Assembly (NCBI RefSeq): GCF_001442615.1
Contig: NZ_LMXN01000013.1
Span: 1-64,000 of the forward strand
Reading direction: 5' to 3'
Length of the DNA: 64,000 bases
From: Algoriphagus resistens
GTDB taxonomy: Bacteria > Bacteroidota > Bacteroidia > Cytophagales > Cyclobacteriaceae
Positions 53,766 to 62,588 of the stretch are shown here, in pieces. Every line of letters begins with the position of its first letter. Positions within the stretch are counted from its first letter, which is position 1. The translations under genes were made by a program, and so were the position numbers. The notes under the pieces are model-generated. The model was not told the DNA's origin and made no database searches. It saw only the letters and a program-made list of their open reading frames with translations.

Positions 53766-54224
53766 ATGAATAACGAGTTCCATATCTGGGAAAACAACCG
53801 AAACATTTACCTTAAATTCCTCATTCACAATTCTCTGGAGCAGTTGAATAAAGTACCGGAGGGATTCAACAACAATCTCCTCTGGAATATCGGCCACGTC
53901 ATCGTAGTACAGCAGCGCCTTGTCTACGGACTTGCAAACGTCCCATTAACTATTTCTGACGACCTTTTTCAAAAATACAAGCCTGGTACAAAACCTGGAA
54001 TCCCGGAACCCGAGGGGACTGTAGCGCTTTTCAAGGAACTTTTGATTAAGCCAATTGAACAAACCAAATCTGATTATAATTCAGGTAAACTTAATGATTA
54101 CACGCCATACACTACCTCCAAAGGATTCAATCTTGCCAATGCAGCTGATGCGATAACATTTAACAATTACCATGAGGCAATGCATTTGGGTACGATGATA
54201 AGCTTGCTGAAATTTATCAAATAA
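53766..54224 (+). CDS. DinB-family four-helix protein
   Basis: A 152-residue DinB/YfiT-type four-helix bundle. The metal-binding histidine set is visible: NIGHVIVVQ (about residue 42) and NYHEAMHLG (HxxxH, near 135-139). Enzymes of this fold transfer thiols or modify small molecules; the exact activity is not predictable. It follows cbpM by 28 bp. Confidence 0.85.
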   Translation: MNNEFHIWENNRNIYLKFLIHNSLEQLNKVPEGFNNNLLWNIGHVIVVQQRLVYGLANVPLTISDDLFQKYKPGTKPGIPEPEGTVALFKELLIKPIEQTKSDYNSGKLNDYTPYTTSKGFNLANAADAITFNNYHEAMHLGTMISLLKFIK

Positions 54225-54234
54225 TTCTTTCACT

Positions 54235-54726
54235 ATGAACAGGATTTCCTCTCTCGCCCTAACCATTTCAATTTCATTTAGTCTTGGCTTATTTGTACAT
54301 TCTTTTTTTGCCCATTCAGAGATTCAAAAGCCAGAATTTACAACAAATGATAGCATGAAGCTGGGAGCATTTTCGCTCAGTCTAAGCGTGAAAGACCTAG
54401 CAGCGTCAAAGGCATTCTATGAAGCGCTAGGCTTTGAAGTTTTTGGTGGAGCCATGGAAAACAACTACCTCATCATGAAAAATAACAACTCATTGATTGG
54501 GTTATTTCAAGGGATGTTTGAGGGAAATATTTTAACCTTCAACCCCGGTTGGGATGAAAATGCACAGGAAGTTCCGGGGTTCGATGATATCCGAAAAATT
54601 CAACAAAAGCTGAAATCCCGAAATATAGAAATCATCAATCCAACTGACGAAAGTGGCTCAGGTCCTGCCAGCTTTATGCTCAAGGATCCCGATGAAAATA
54701 TGATCTTATTTGACCAGCATAGATGA
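54235..54726 (+). CDS. VOC-superfamily protein with N-terminal hydrophobic anchor
   Basis: A 163-residue glyoxalase-fold protein. The VOC domain starts at about residue 41 (MKLGAFSLSLSVKDLAASKA) and ends FMLKDPDENMILFDQH. ATG 54235 adds a hydrophobic segment (residues 3-25, LALTISISFSLGLFVHSFF) that could be a signal anchor; ATG 54355 would give a cytoplasmic 123-residue VOC protein. I favour the longer form because it follows the DinB stop by only 10 bp. Confidence 0.78.
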   Translation: MNRISSLALTISISFSLGLFVHSFFAHSEIQKPEFTTNDSMKLGAFSLSLSVKDLAASKAFYEALGFEVFGGAMENNYLIMKNNNSLIGLFQGMFEGNILTFNPGWDENAQEVPGFDDIRKIQQKLKSRNIEIINPTDESGSGPASFMLKDPDENMILFDQHR

Positions 54727-54761
54727 TTTAAAAAGAAAAACATATTCTAACCCTATTTCCA

Positions 54762-55469
54762 ATGAACAAATCCAGCACAGCTGAAATCCGCGAAAGATTT
54801 GATAATGACGTGGAAAGATTCTCTAATCTTGACACTGGGCAAGTAGCTACCATCGATGCCAAAATCACGCTAGAGCTTATCACCGAAGCTGCCAAGAGGA
54901 TAGTCCCTGAAGCCAAATCGATTTTGGATGTAGGCTGTGGGGCTGGAAATTATTCCTTGATGATGCTTAGCAAAGTCCCTGATTTGGATTGCGTGCTGTT
55001 AGATCTAAGCGGTAAAATGTTGGAAAAAGCAATGGAACGGGTGTCTGTAGCAACAAGCGGAAATGTTTCTATTTTCCAAAGTGACATCCGTGATGTTTTA
55101 CTTCCAGAAGCTTCCTTTGACATTATTTTAGCTGGCGCAGTCTTACACCATTTACGGGACGATATAGACTGGGAAAGTACATTCGCTAAACTTTTTAAGC
55201 TACTCAAACCAGGGGGATGTCTGATGATTTCTGATCTGATCACCCAAGATACGGCTCTGCTGAATGAGTATACTTGGGAGCGGTATGGGGATTATCTTGA
55301 GCACATTGGAGGCAAGGAATACCGCCAAAAAGTACTGGCATATGTAGAAAAGGAAGATTCTCCAAGGTCGATGAATTATCAACTGGACCTGATGAAAAAG
55401 GTCGGTTTCAGCAAGGTGGAAATCCTCCACAAAAATATGTGCTTCGGGGCTTTTGGTGGAATAAAATGA
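54762..55469 (+). CDS. Class I SAM-dependent methyltransferase
   Basis: A 235-residue Rossmann-fold methyltransferase. Motif I is ILDVGCGAGNYSLMM (about 59-73), motif II is DCVLLDLSGKML, and AGAVLHHLRDD follows. The target is unknown. Its stop overlaps the start of the acyltransferase-like gene by four bases (ATGA), so the two are translationally coupled; a joint pathway is likely but unnamed. Confidence 0.88.
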   Translation: MNKSSTAEIRERFDNDVERFSNLDTGQVATIDAKITLELITEAAKRIVPEAKSILDVGCGAGNYSLMMLSKVPDLDCVLLDLSGKMLEKAMERVSVATSGNVSIFQSDIRDVLLPEASFDIILAGAVLHHLRDDIDWESTFAKLFKLLKPGGCLMISDLITQDTALLNEYTWERYGDYLEHIGGKEYRQKVLAYVEKEDSPRSMNYQLDLMKKVGFSKVEILHKNMCFGAFGGIK

Positions 55470-56569
55470 GAACCATAAGCCCAATCCAAAATCGCCTGGT
55501 GTCCCTTGACGTTTACAGGGGACTTACAATGTGCCTCTTGATTGCTGAGGCGGCATTGATCTATGAATCACTTTTGGAAGCTAGTCCCGAAGGAAGTTTA
55601 GTGCATGCGTTTTTCATGCAATTCACTCACCACCCTTGGAATGGATTGAGATTTTGGGATTTGATCCAGCCTTTTTTCATGTTTATTGTGGGAGTGGCGA
55701 TGCCATTTTCCCTGAATAAAAGAATGGCAAACTCAGGGGACCGGAAGCAGGTGAGGCAGCATATTCTGAAGAGATGTTTACTACTTTTCCTTTTCGGCAC
55801 AGGTCTGCATTGTGTCTATGCTGGGAAGCTGGTTTTCGAGCTTTGGAATGTATTGACCCAACTTTCCTTTACCATTCTTGTCACTTTTCTATTAATCAGA
55901 CAGTCTTGGAAAGTGCAATTGGGAGTTTCAGCGGGTTTATTGATTCTGACAGAAGTAATGTATCGCCTATATAATCCCGAAGTGCCCTACGAGCATGGCA
56001 GCAACTTCGGAAACTATACCGATATGCTCTTAATGGGAAAAATCAACGATGGCGGCTGGGTAGCAATCAATTGCATCCCAACAGCAGCACATACCATCTG
56101 GGGAGCAATGTGTGGCAATTTGCTGCTTTCTTCAAAAACAGCTGCTGTAAAAATCAAGATCCTACTTATTGCCGGCATTATAGGTTTGGCTATCGGTTAT
56201 GGTCTGGACTTTTCAGGAGTCACTCCCATTATTAAGCGCATAGCGACTACCGCTTTCAGCTTTGCTTCGGGAGGTTGGGCGATCTTAACTTTGGCATTTT
56301 TCTACTGGCTGGTGGATGTGAAGAAAAGCCAGGCTTGGGTTTTTCCCATTATTGTAGTCGGCATGAACTCCATCTTTGTTTATCTTTTCGCTGAAATTTT
56401 GGCTCATCGCTGGCTCTTTGATTTTGTGGGAATTTTCAGTTCGGGTGTACTCACTCCCCTGGGTTTCGATGAACATTTTATACCGATAATTACTTCGCTA
56501 TTGACCTGGGGAGCAATGTGGTACCTGTGTTATTTCCTATATAAAAAGAAGATATTTTTCAGGATTTGA
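55466..56569 (+). CDS. DUF5009 / heparan-glucosaminide-acetyltransferase-like membrane protein
   Basis: About 367 residues with about ten membrane helices. The N-terminal RLVSLDVYRGLTMCLLI and the WDLIQPFFMFIVGVAMPFSL stretch are typical of the YeiB/HGSNAT-like acyltransferase superfamily, which moves acetyl groups across membranes to sugars. ATG 55466 overlaps the methyltransferase stop by four bases; the in-frame upstream start is inside that gene. Substrate unknown. Confidence 0.83.
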   Translation: MRTISPIQNRLVSLDVYRGLTMCLLIAEAALIYESLLEASPEGSLVHAFFMQFTHHPWNGLRFWDLIQPFFMFIVGVAMPFSLNKRMANSGDRKQVRQHILKRCLLLFLFGTGLHCVYAGKLVFELWNVLTQLSFTILVTFLLIRQSWKVQLGVSAGLLILTEVMYRLYNPEVPYEHGSNFGNYTDMLLMGKINDGGWVAINCIPTAAHTIWGAMCGNLLLSSKTAAVKIKILLIAGIIGLAIGYGLDFSGVTPIIKRIATTAFSFASGGWAILTLAFFYWLVDVKKSQAWVFPIIVVGMNSIFVYLFAEILAHRWLFDFVGIFSSGVLTPLGFDEHFIPIITSLLTWGAMWYLCYFLYKKKIFFRI

Positions 56570-56581
56570 TTCCTGAAAAAT

Positions 56582-56613
56582 ATAAAAAAAGGTGATCCAA
56601 TTAAGGATCACCT
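56582..56613 (-). terminator. Terminator after the pyridoxamine-oxidase-like gene
   Basis: A 9-bp perfect stem (56590-56598 with 56605-56613) with a 6-nt loop. On the minus strand it is followed by a T run from 56582-56589. It may also mark the end of the plus-strand transcript, though no T tract follows in that direction. Confidence 0.75.
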
Positions 56614-56634
56614 CAGAACTTTAAAGCGCCCCAA

Positions 56635-57171
56635 CTACACATTTAAAGTTCCTTCAATGGAATCATCCATTGTTTTTCCTGAAATGGCGCTGATCAAAAC
56701 CTTGATCCCGGCTACTGCATTTCCATGTTTGTTATCCCAATAGTACCCGCTGTCGGGGATAAATTGAATCACGGAGATTCTAGGGTCATTTATACCCTCG
56801 GTAAACCAAGCCTTTACCATTGGATCCCAAAGTTCTTCAATTTTTGCCCGGTCCTCAGAGATCACTGCATGACCATTTAGCTCCAGAAAGTCTGAGTAAG
56901 AGGATCCCTGAAAATATAACGTGACATCCGTATCTGCAGCAATCTCCATGTTTTTCATGCTATCCTTTGCACTTAAAAACCAGATATTGCCTGCATCATC
57001 CGTTTTTTGAACAGACATAGGACGGGATTTATGGGAATTATTAAAGCTGGTAGAAGTGACAAAAAAACATGATCCTGATTTATCTATCAGCTCTCTTATT
57101 TTCTCTACAGCTGCTGACCCTATCAGGTTCTCCCTGTTATGTTCTTCTTGGTTTTCATTAATTGAGTCCAT
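56635..57171 (-). CDS. Pyridoxamine-5'-phosphate-oxidase-fold stress protein
   Basis: About 178 residues, a split-barrel flavin-binding protein of the general stress protein 26 type (FFVTSTSFNNSHKSRPMSVQ, then NIWFLSAKDSMKN). It likely binds FMN or FAD; no catalytic role is certain. The start is ATG 57171 (MDSINENQ); the open frame begins upstream at TTG 57195, which is less likely. Single gene with terminator. Confidence 0.85.
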   Translation of the reverse strand: MDSINENQEEHNRENLIGSAAVEKIRELIDKSGSCFFVTSTSFNNSHKSRPMSVQKTDDAGNIWFLSAKDSMKNMEIAADTDVTLYFQGSSYSDFLELNGHAVISEDRAKIEELWDPMVKAWFTEGINDPRISVIQFIPDSGYYWDNKHGNAVAGIKVLISAISGKTMDDSIEGTLNV

Positions 57172-57421
57172 AATATAGTTGGCTTTAAATTTCAAAATTT
57201 AACCCTCAACCGGGTTCATCTGAAATTATGCAAACAGGTTGCCGAAAAACAATCAAGTGGAAAAACAGCCATTAAACAGCGTTAGTAGAACTATCGCGGG
57301 TTTTTATACGCTAGTCGAAGCTTACGTTAACTCTCAAAAAGTACAGCAAGTATGCCTGAACTGGGGAAATAGATTCCAGGGGAAGTCTGATTTGGACGAA
57401 AAATTTATCGTTCCTTTTTTA

Positions 57422-58306
57422 TCAACCAAATAGATCAGAACTCAGATATCTATCACCCCTATCACAGGTAATACAGACAATTAGGCCTTCTTTAAGGGTT
57501 TTAGAAAGTTCAATGGCAGCATGCAATGCTCCGCCACTACTCATACCTGCGAGTATGCCTTCTTCCCTGGCCATTCTGCGAGTCATTTCAGTGGCTTGTA
57601 CTTCGCTGACATCAATAACCTGATCGACTCTACTTGGATCAAATATTTTGGGCAGAAACTCAGGCGACCATCTTCTGATTCCCGGGATACTGGATCCATC
57701 AGTAGGTTGGGTTCCTACGATTTGAATGTCAGGGTTTCTTTCTTTCAAATAGTTAGAAACCCCCATAATTGTCCCGGTGGTTCCCATCGCGGATACAAAA
57801 TGGGTGATCTTTCCATCAGTATCTTCCCATATTTCCGGACCAGTAGTTTTATAGTGGGCCAGGTAATTATCCGGATTCCCAAACTGATCTAACATGAAGT
57901 AACCTTCTTTGCTCATCTGCTCTGCTAGCGTTCGGGAATATTCAATTGTTTTGTTCGCAGGAGTTAAAATCACTTCTGCTCCGTATGCTTCCATTGAGAT
58001 TACCCGTTCTTTGGTGGAATTATCCGGCATGATCAAAGTCATCTCCAAACCAAGAACCTTGGCAACCATAGCCAAGGCAATTCCGGTATTACCGCTCGTC
58101 GCTTCTACCAGCTTATCCCCAGATTGGATTTCGCCGCGATCCATGGCACTTTTAAGCATATTATAAGCGGCTCTGTCTTTCACACTTCCGCCTGGGTTCT
58201 GACCTTCCAGTTTACAGAAAATCTTAACCTTCGGATTTATGGGAATATGATCCAGCTGTATTAAGGGAGTATTTCCTATCAGTTCAAATAGCTTCATCTT
58301 GATCAT
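57422..58306 (-). CDS. cysM: Cysteine synthase (O-acetylserine sulfhydrylase B)
   Basis: A 294-residue PLP enzyme that makes cysteine from O-acetylserine and sulfide or thiosulfate. PLP lysine is Lys43 in GGSVKDRAAYN, the phosphate/carboxylate loop is EATSGNTGIALAM, and SSGGALHAA lies near the C-terminus. It is a little shorter than most CysK, closer to CysM. ATG 58306 overlaps the cysE end by 23 bp, and ATG 58297 would overlap by 14 bp; both are possible. It forms an operon with cysE. Confidence 0.92.
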   Translation of the reverse strand: MIKMKLFELIGNTPLIQLDHIPINPKVKIFCKLEGQNPGGSVKDRAAYNMLKSAMDRGEIQSGDKLVEATSGNTGIALAMVAKVLGLEMTLIMPDNSTKERVISMEAYGAEVILTPANKTIEYSRTLAEQMSKEGYFMLDQFGNPDNYLAHYKTTGPEIWEDTDGKITHFVSAMGTTGTIMGVSNYLKERNPDIQIVGTQPTDGSSIPGIRRWSPEFLPKIFDPSRVDQVIDVSEVQATEMTRRMAREEGILAGMSSGGALHAAIELSKTLKEGLIVCITCDRGDRYLSSDLFG

Positions 58307-59129
58307 TTTTGAAAATGTACATATCTGTCACGGCAGAATCTGAATGATACATTTGAGTCTGGTAATAGACTTTACTTCTTGCCGTCACACTTTTGGTAAG
58401 CCACACATTCCCTCCAATTACACTTCCTTTTCCAATAACTGTATTCCCGCCCAAAATTGTGGCTCCTGAGTAGATTACCACGTCATCTTCGATCGTCGGG
58501 TGCCTCTTGATATCAGCATCAGCTTTGTCCACGCTCAAGGCTCCAAGAGTTACTCCCTGATAGATTTTCACATGCTTCCCTATGATAGTTGTCTCTCCGA
58601 TCACCACCCCGGTCCCGTGATCAATGCAAAAATACTGGCCAATAGTAGCTCCTGGATGTATATCTATTCCAGTACGGCTATGAGCAAATTCCGTAATCAT
58701 TCTAGGGATCAACTTGACACCAAGTCTATGCAAAGAATTCGCTATTCTATAGGCTGAGATAGCGTAAAAACCAGGATAGCTTCTCAAGATTTCTGTCCTG
58801 GATTTTGCAGCAGGATCCCCGGCAAACATCGCATCTACATCCTGATGAATCCAGTCAAAGACCTGTTCAAGATTAAGAAAAAATGCGTCTGCCAACTTTG
58901 ATCCTATCCCGCTATGCAGATGGGGATTGCGTTCCAAAATAGAAGATAGATTTTCTTTCAGATGAACCAAAGAAGTTTCGATCTGTGATTTATCATTTAT
59001 TTTTTCAACTGTATATTCAGGAAAAAGTAATCCAAGCAAGTCTTCAAAAAACTGCTGAATAACTTTAGGTGAAGGACATTCTGAGCAATCCTGATGTGCT
59101 TTGTATAATTTCGAGACGAAAGACTCCAT
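58284..59129 (-). CDS. cysE: Serine O-acetyltransferase
   Basis: A 281-residue enzyme that acetylates serine with acetyl-CoA, the first step of cysteine synthesis. The N-terminal helical domain (1-150) is followed by a left-handed beta-helix (about 150-270) with HSRTGIDIHPGATIG and DHGTGVVIGETTIIG, which include catalytic Asp-His. It is of the longer EpsC-like type found in Bacteroidota. Its gene overlaps cysM, so acetylserine production and use are coupled. Confidence 0.93.
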   Translation of the reverse strand: MESFVSKLYKAHQDCSECPSPKVIQQFFEDLLGLLFPEYTVEKINDKSQIETSLVHLKENLSSILERNPHLHSGIGSKLADAFFLNLEQVFDWIHQDVDAMFAGDPAAKSRTEILRSYPGFYAISAYRIANSLHRLGVKLIPRMITEFAHSRTGIDIHPGATIGQYFCIDHGTGVVIGETTIIGKHVKIYQGVTLGALSVDKADADIKRHPTIEDDVVIYSGATILGGNTVIGKGSVIGGNVWLTKSVTARSKVYYQTQMYHSDSAVTDMYIFKNDQDEAI

Positions 59130-59149
59130 GAAAAGTGTGTTAGATGTAT

Positions 59150-59701
59150 TTATAGCACAAAACCCACACGGATCACGTATGGTTCACCGTACGGTGAACG
59201 AAGATTGTCATGCAATACATTATATAGAAATGTGAAGTTGGCTCCACCTCTAGAACCGAACGGAGCAAAATACCCACCTCCTAGAAATAAAGCATTTGAC
59301 CAGATCCGTTCAAACCTATCTGTTAGCAGGTTGTAATTATCAAAGTTGATAGTCTCATATTCTGCGTGGGCAAAAATATTGGGAAATATATTGTACCTAC
59401 TAAATAGACGCCCCCCGTAAGAAGACGTCTCCCCCCCGATATACCTCTTATCATTAAAATATTGGTACGTAATTCCTACGCCCGAAGAAAATTTAGGTGT
59501 GATCATTACCCCTACTAATGGTGAAAAATCAATGAGTGTCACCGTACCAAACTGCATCCCAAAATTCCCACCATAGTACAAACGGTCCTTGAATGGAATA
59601 GAATCTTCAGGATAAATCTCCCGCTGGGCAAAGGACGAAGTCTGAAACAATACAATTCCAAGAAAAAATAAGAGCAGGTATTTACTTTTTAACAATGACA
59701 T
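59150..59701 (-). CDS. Exported outer-membrane protein of unknown function
   Basis: A 183-residue protein with signal peptide (1-25, ends SFA) and a beta-strand-rich mature part (YYGGNFGMQFGTVTLIDFS and others) ending in FVL, in line with a small outer-membrane barrel. Its start overlaps the ftsB/divIC stop by 20 bp, so it is translated from the same mRNA as a cell-division protein. No known family is recognised by sight. Confidence 0.75.
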   Translation of the reverse strand: MSLLKSKYLLLFFLGIVLFQTSSFAQREIYPEDSIPFKDRLYYGGNFGMQFGTVTLIDFSPLVGVMITPKFSSGVGITYQYFNDKRYIGGETSSYGGRLFSRYNIFPNIFAHAEYETINFDNYNLLTDRFERIWSNALFLGGGYFAPFGSRGGANFTFLYNVLHDNLRSPYGEPYVIRVGFVL

Positions 59702-59966
59702 AGAGGTCTTCGGTGTTTTTCTTCATTAAGTACTTTTCACGGGCAAACTTCTCTAAGAGTTCAGGGTTGCTCATCAATTCCTCGCGTTCGGCCTTAATTT
59801 TCTCTCTGCGCTCCAAATAAAATTCCTTTTGATCTTCAAGCTGTCCAAGCTTATTGCTCAACTTAACTTGGTTAACCACATTATTTGAATCAATAAAAAT
59901 CATCCAGGCAAGGAAAAAGATAAGCCCGAGGAAGTAGAAATTCTTAGTGTACTTTAAATAGCTCAT
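59682..59966 (-). CDS. ftsB: Septum formation initiator (FtsB/DivIC)
   Basis: A 94-residue bitopic membrane protein. One helix (about 10-28) is followed by a coiled coil (about 33-70) and a short tail with EKFAREKYLMKKNTEDLYVIVKK, the FtsB/DivIC signature. It links FtsL and FtsQ-type proteins at the septum. It lies 101 bp downstream of eno, as FtsB does in many bacteria, and overlaps the next outer-membrane gene. Confidence 0.9.
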   Translation of the reverse strand: MSYLKYTKNFYFLGLIFFLAWMIFIDSNNVVNQVKLSNKLGQLEDQKEFYLERREKIKAEREELMSNPELLEKFAREKYLMKKNTEDLYVIVKK

Positions 59967-60006
59967 ATGTCCTGATGTAATCGGCCATCAAGGTACAAAA
60001 ATGATG

Positions 60007-60038
60007 CAAAAAAAAGACAGCCCGCCGAGGCGAGCTGT
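60007..60038 (-). terminator. Terminator after eno
   Basis: A stem of about 9-10 bp (60017-60026 with 60029-60038, including one G-U pair on the minus strand) is followed by a T run from 60007-60015. It lies 30 bp past the eno stop codon. Confidence 0.7.
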
Positions 60039-60067
60039 TAATTGTTTTAACTTATTGGTAGCTTTTG

Positions 60068-61348
60068 TTAGAATTTGCCGTTAAATACAGCAGATTCTCC
60101 CAATTGTTCTTCGATTCTAAGCAACTGATTGTATTTAGCCATACGGTCAGATCTAGATGCGGATCCGGTTTTGATCTGTCCACAATTCAAGGCCACAGCG
60201 AGATCAGCGATAGTAGAATCTTCAGTTTCCCCGGATCTGTGTGACATCACTGCTGTGAATCCCGCCTTGTGAGCAAGATTAACTGCATTAATCGTTTCTG
60301 TCAATGTGCCAATTTGGTTTACTTTGATCAGGATAGAATTAGCAGATTTCTCTTCGATACCTCTCTTAAGAAATTTAACGTTCGTAACGAAAAGATCATC
60401 ACCTACCAGTTGTACTTTATCACCGATTTTTGCAGTCAGCATTGCCCAGCCTTCCCAATCTTCTTCGGCACAACCGTCTTCTATAGAATCAATTGGGTAT
60501 TTCTCAGTAAGTTCAGCAAGGTAAGCTACTTGCTCCTCTCTACTTCTTGCAACACCAGTATCCCCTTCGAACTTTTTGTAATTATAAACGCCATCTTTGA
60601 AGAACTCAGACGCAGCACAATCTAATGCGATAGTCACATCATCACCGGCTTTGTATCCGGCCTTTTCAATAGCATCCAAGATACTTCCAAGAGCTTCTTC
60701 AGTTCCGCCGGAGAAATTTGGCGCAAATCCACCCTCGTCACCTACTGCAGTACTAAGACCTTTGTCATGAAGGATTTTCTTAAGGTTATGGAATATCTCA
60801 GTCCCCATCCTCATTGCTTCTGAGAAAGAAGGGGCACCTACGGGACGGATCATAAATTCCTGGAATGCGATAGGGGCATCAGAATGAGAACCTCCGTTGA
60901 TGATGTTCATCATAGGAACAGGAAGTGTATTGGCATTTACTCCACCGATGTATCGGTAAAGTGGTTGGTTTGATTCCATTGCTGCCGCTTTCGCTACTGC
61001 CAAAGAAACACCAAGTATAGCGTTTGCGCCTAGATTTCCTTTGTTAGGAGTTCCGTCAAGATCAATCATGATCTGATCAATCATATTTTGCTCAAACACA
61101 TCGAAACCTACCAATTCAGAAGCAATGACATCATTCACATTGGCTACTGCTTTCATTACGCCTTTGCCCATGTACGCACCCTTGTCTCCGTCACGAAGCT
61201 CTACTGCTTCATTTATACCTGTAGATGCACCACTTGGTACAGCGGCACGGCCAAAAGCTCCATTCTCTGTGTAAACATCTACTTCAATTGTAGGATTTCC
61301 TCTGGAATCGAGGATTTGTCTTGCATGAATTGATTGAATCAACGTCAT
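60068..61348 (-). CDS. eno: Enolase
   Basis: A 426-residue glycolytic enzyme that converts 2-phosphoglycerate to phosphoenolpyruvate. The N-terminal domain (RQILDSRGNPTIEVDV and PSGASTG) and barrel (ALDCAASEF, DSIEDGCAEEDWEGW, LVGDDLFVTN, ILIKVNQIGTLTE, MSHRSGETEDSTIADLAVAL) are complete. Metal-binding Asp/Glu and the catalytic Lys in KVNQIGT are present. It begins 23 bp after carA and likely shares its transcript. Confidence 0.97.
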   Translation of the reverse strand: MTLIQSIHARQILDSRGNPTIEVDVYTENGAFGRAAVPSGASTGINEAVELRDGDKGAYMGKGVMKAVANVNDVIASELVGFDVFEQNMIDQIMIDLDGTPNKGNLGANAILGVSLAVAKAAAMESNQPLYRYIGGVNANTLPVPMMNIINGGSHSDAPIAFQEFMIRPVGAPSFSEAMRMGTEIFHNLKKILHDKGLSTAVGDEGGFAPNFSGGTEEALGSILDAIEKAGYKAGDDVTIALDCAASEFFKDGVYNYKKFEGDTGVARSREEQVAYLAELTEKYPIDSIEDGCAEEDWEGWAMLTAKIGDKVQLVGDDLFVTNVKFLKRGIEEKSANSILIKVNQIGTLTETINAVNLAHKAGFTAVMSHRSGETEDSTIADLAVALNCGQIKTGSASRSDRMAKYNQLLRIEEQLGESAVFNGKF

Positions 61349-61371
61349 AGTTTCAAAAGGTTTAAGGGGTA

Positions 61372-62469
61372 TTAATTTTTATTGATTAAAGAAATAAAAT
61401 CGTCAAATAGGTAGCGGGAATCATGGGGGCCTGGAGATGATTCAGGATGATATTGAACCGAAAAAGCAGGTTTATTCTTAAGACGGATCCCCGCAACGGT
61501 ATTATCGTTCAGGTGGACATGAGTGATTTCAACCTCAGAATTTTGTTCAGTGTCCTCACGGGTAATATTAAATCCATGATTTTGAGAGGTTATTTCACTT
61601 TTTCCAGTCAATAGATTTTTGATTGGATGATTCAAACCTCTGTGTCCATGATGCATCTTATAGGTAGAAATACCGCATGCTTCGGCTAAAAGCTGATGCC
61701 CAAGACAAATCCCAAATAGAGGCTTACCCGTACCAAGGATATCCTTGGTCGTTTTCACAGCATATTCCATTACCGCAGGATCACCCGGTCCATTGGAAAG
61801 GAAATATGCGTTTGGAGCCCATTGTTCCATTTCTTCCAATGTTGCTTTAGCAGGGAAAACTTTACAGTATACACCTCTATCCGCGAGGTTCCGAAGAATA
61901 TTCTTTTTAATCCCAAAATCCATACAGGCTACTTTGATGGAAGAGTTCTCATCTCCGACAAAATAGGGCTCTTGGGTACATACAGTCGAGGAAAGCTCAA
62001 GGCCATCCATATCCGGTACTTTTTCCAATTCAGCTTGTAAGCCATCCAGATCATTTTCAAATTCAGAACTAATAATCGCATTCATAGCTCCTTTGGAGCG
62101 AAGATGTCTTACAAGTTTTCTGGTATCAATATCAGCAATCCCGGTAATTTTATTTTTCACAAGATAATCCTGCAGAGAACCGGAGGCATCCAGACGAGAG
62201 AATACTTCTGAAAAAGTATTAACTACTATACCACCGATAGTCGGATGATCAGATTCCACCTCTGCATCTATCACGCCATAATTACCGATATGAGAAGTAG
62301 TAGTCACTATAATTTGACCGGTATAGGAAGGGTCCGTGTAGATTTCCTGATATCCGGTCATTCCGGTGTTGAAGCAAATTTCGCCACCGTTTGTACCAGG
62401 GTTACCAATTAGTGAACCGTGAAATACAGTTCCATCTGCCAAGAGTAAAGTTGCTTTTTGTTTGATCAT
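61372..62469 (-). CDS. carA: Carbamoyl-phosphate synthase small subunit
   Basis: A 365-residue glutamine amidotransferase subunit that gives ammonia for carbamoyl phosphate (arginine and pyrimidine synthesis). The nucleophile is Cys255 in FGICLGHQLLAE; HPESSPGPHDSRYLF holds the His/Glu pair; the N-terminal CPSase domain includes ITGIADIDTRKLVRHLR. Full length. The partner carB is not in the window. It is separated from rplQ by a terminator and appears to start its own transcript. Confidence 0.97.
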   Translation of the reverse strand: MIKQKATLLLADGTVFHGSLIGNPGTNGGEICFNTGMTGYQEIYTDPSYTGQIIVTTTSHIGNYGVIDAEVESDHPTIGGIVVNTFSEVFSRLDASGSLQDYLVKNKITGIADIDTRKLVRHLRSKGAMNAIISSEFENDLDGLQAELEKVPDMDGLELSSTVCTQEPYFVGDENSSIKVACMDFGIKKNILRNLADRGVYCKVFPAKATLEEMEQWAPNAYFLSNGPGDPAVMEYAVKTTKDILGTGKPLFGICLGHQLLAEACGISTYKMHHGHRGLNHPIKNLLTGKSEITSQNHGFNITREDTEQNSEVEITHVHLNDNTVAGIRLKNKPAFSVQYHPESSPGPHDSRYLFDDFISLINKN

Positions 62470-62486
62470 TTTGCTTAATAATTGCC

Positions 62487-62515
62487 CAAAGGTAAATATT
62501 TATTGGGAAGGAAGA
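62487..62515 (-). promoter_or_regulatory. Candidate carA promoter
   Basis: On the minus strand the box TACCTTTG (62487-62494) is an exact match to TAnnTTTG, 18 bp before the carA start codon. A weak -33 candidate (TTTA) lies about 21 bp further upstream. It falls between the rplQ terminator and carA, as expected. Confidence 0.45.
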
Positions 62516-62531
62516 TAAATGAAAAGGGTAT

Positions 62532-62563
62532 AAAAAAAGGACTGAACAAATGTCCAATCCTTT
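62532..62563 (-). terminator. Terminator after rplQ
   Basis: A 13-bp stem (62536-62548 with 62551-62563, two G-U pairs on the minus strand) with a tight loop is followed by a T run from 62532-62538. It ends the ribosomal protein - RNA polymerase operon 26 bp past the rplQ stop codon. Confidence 0.8.
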
Positions 62564-62588
62564 CAATATTGTGAAGCCACTGATCAAC

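Noticed and set aside
57239..57433. A 64-codon plus-strand frame upstream of the cysM end
   Set aside because: It starts at TTG, overlaps the cysM stop region and has no recognisable domain or signal.
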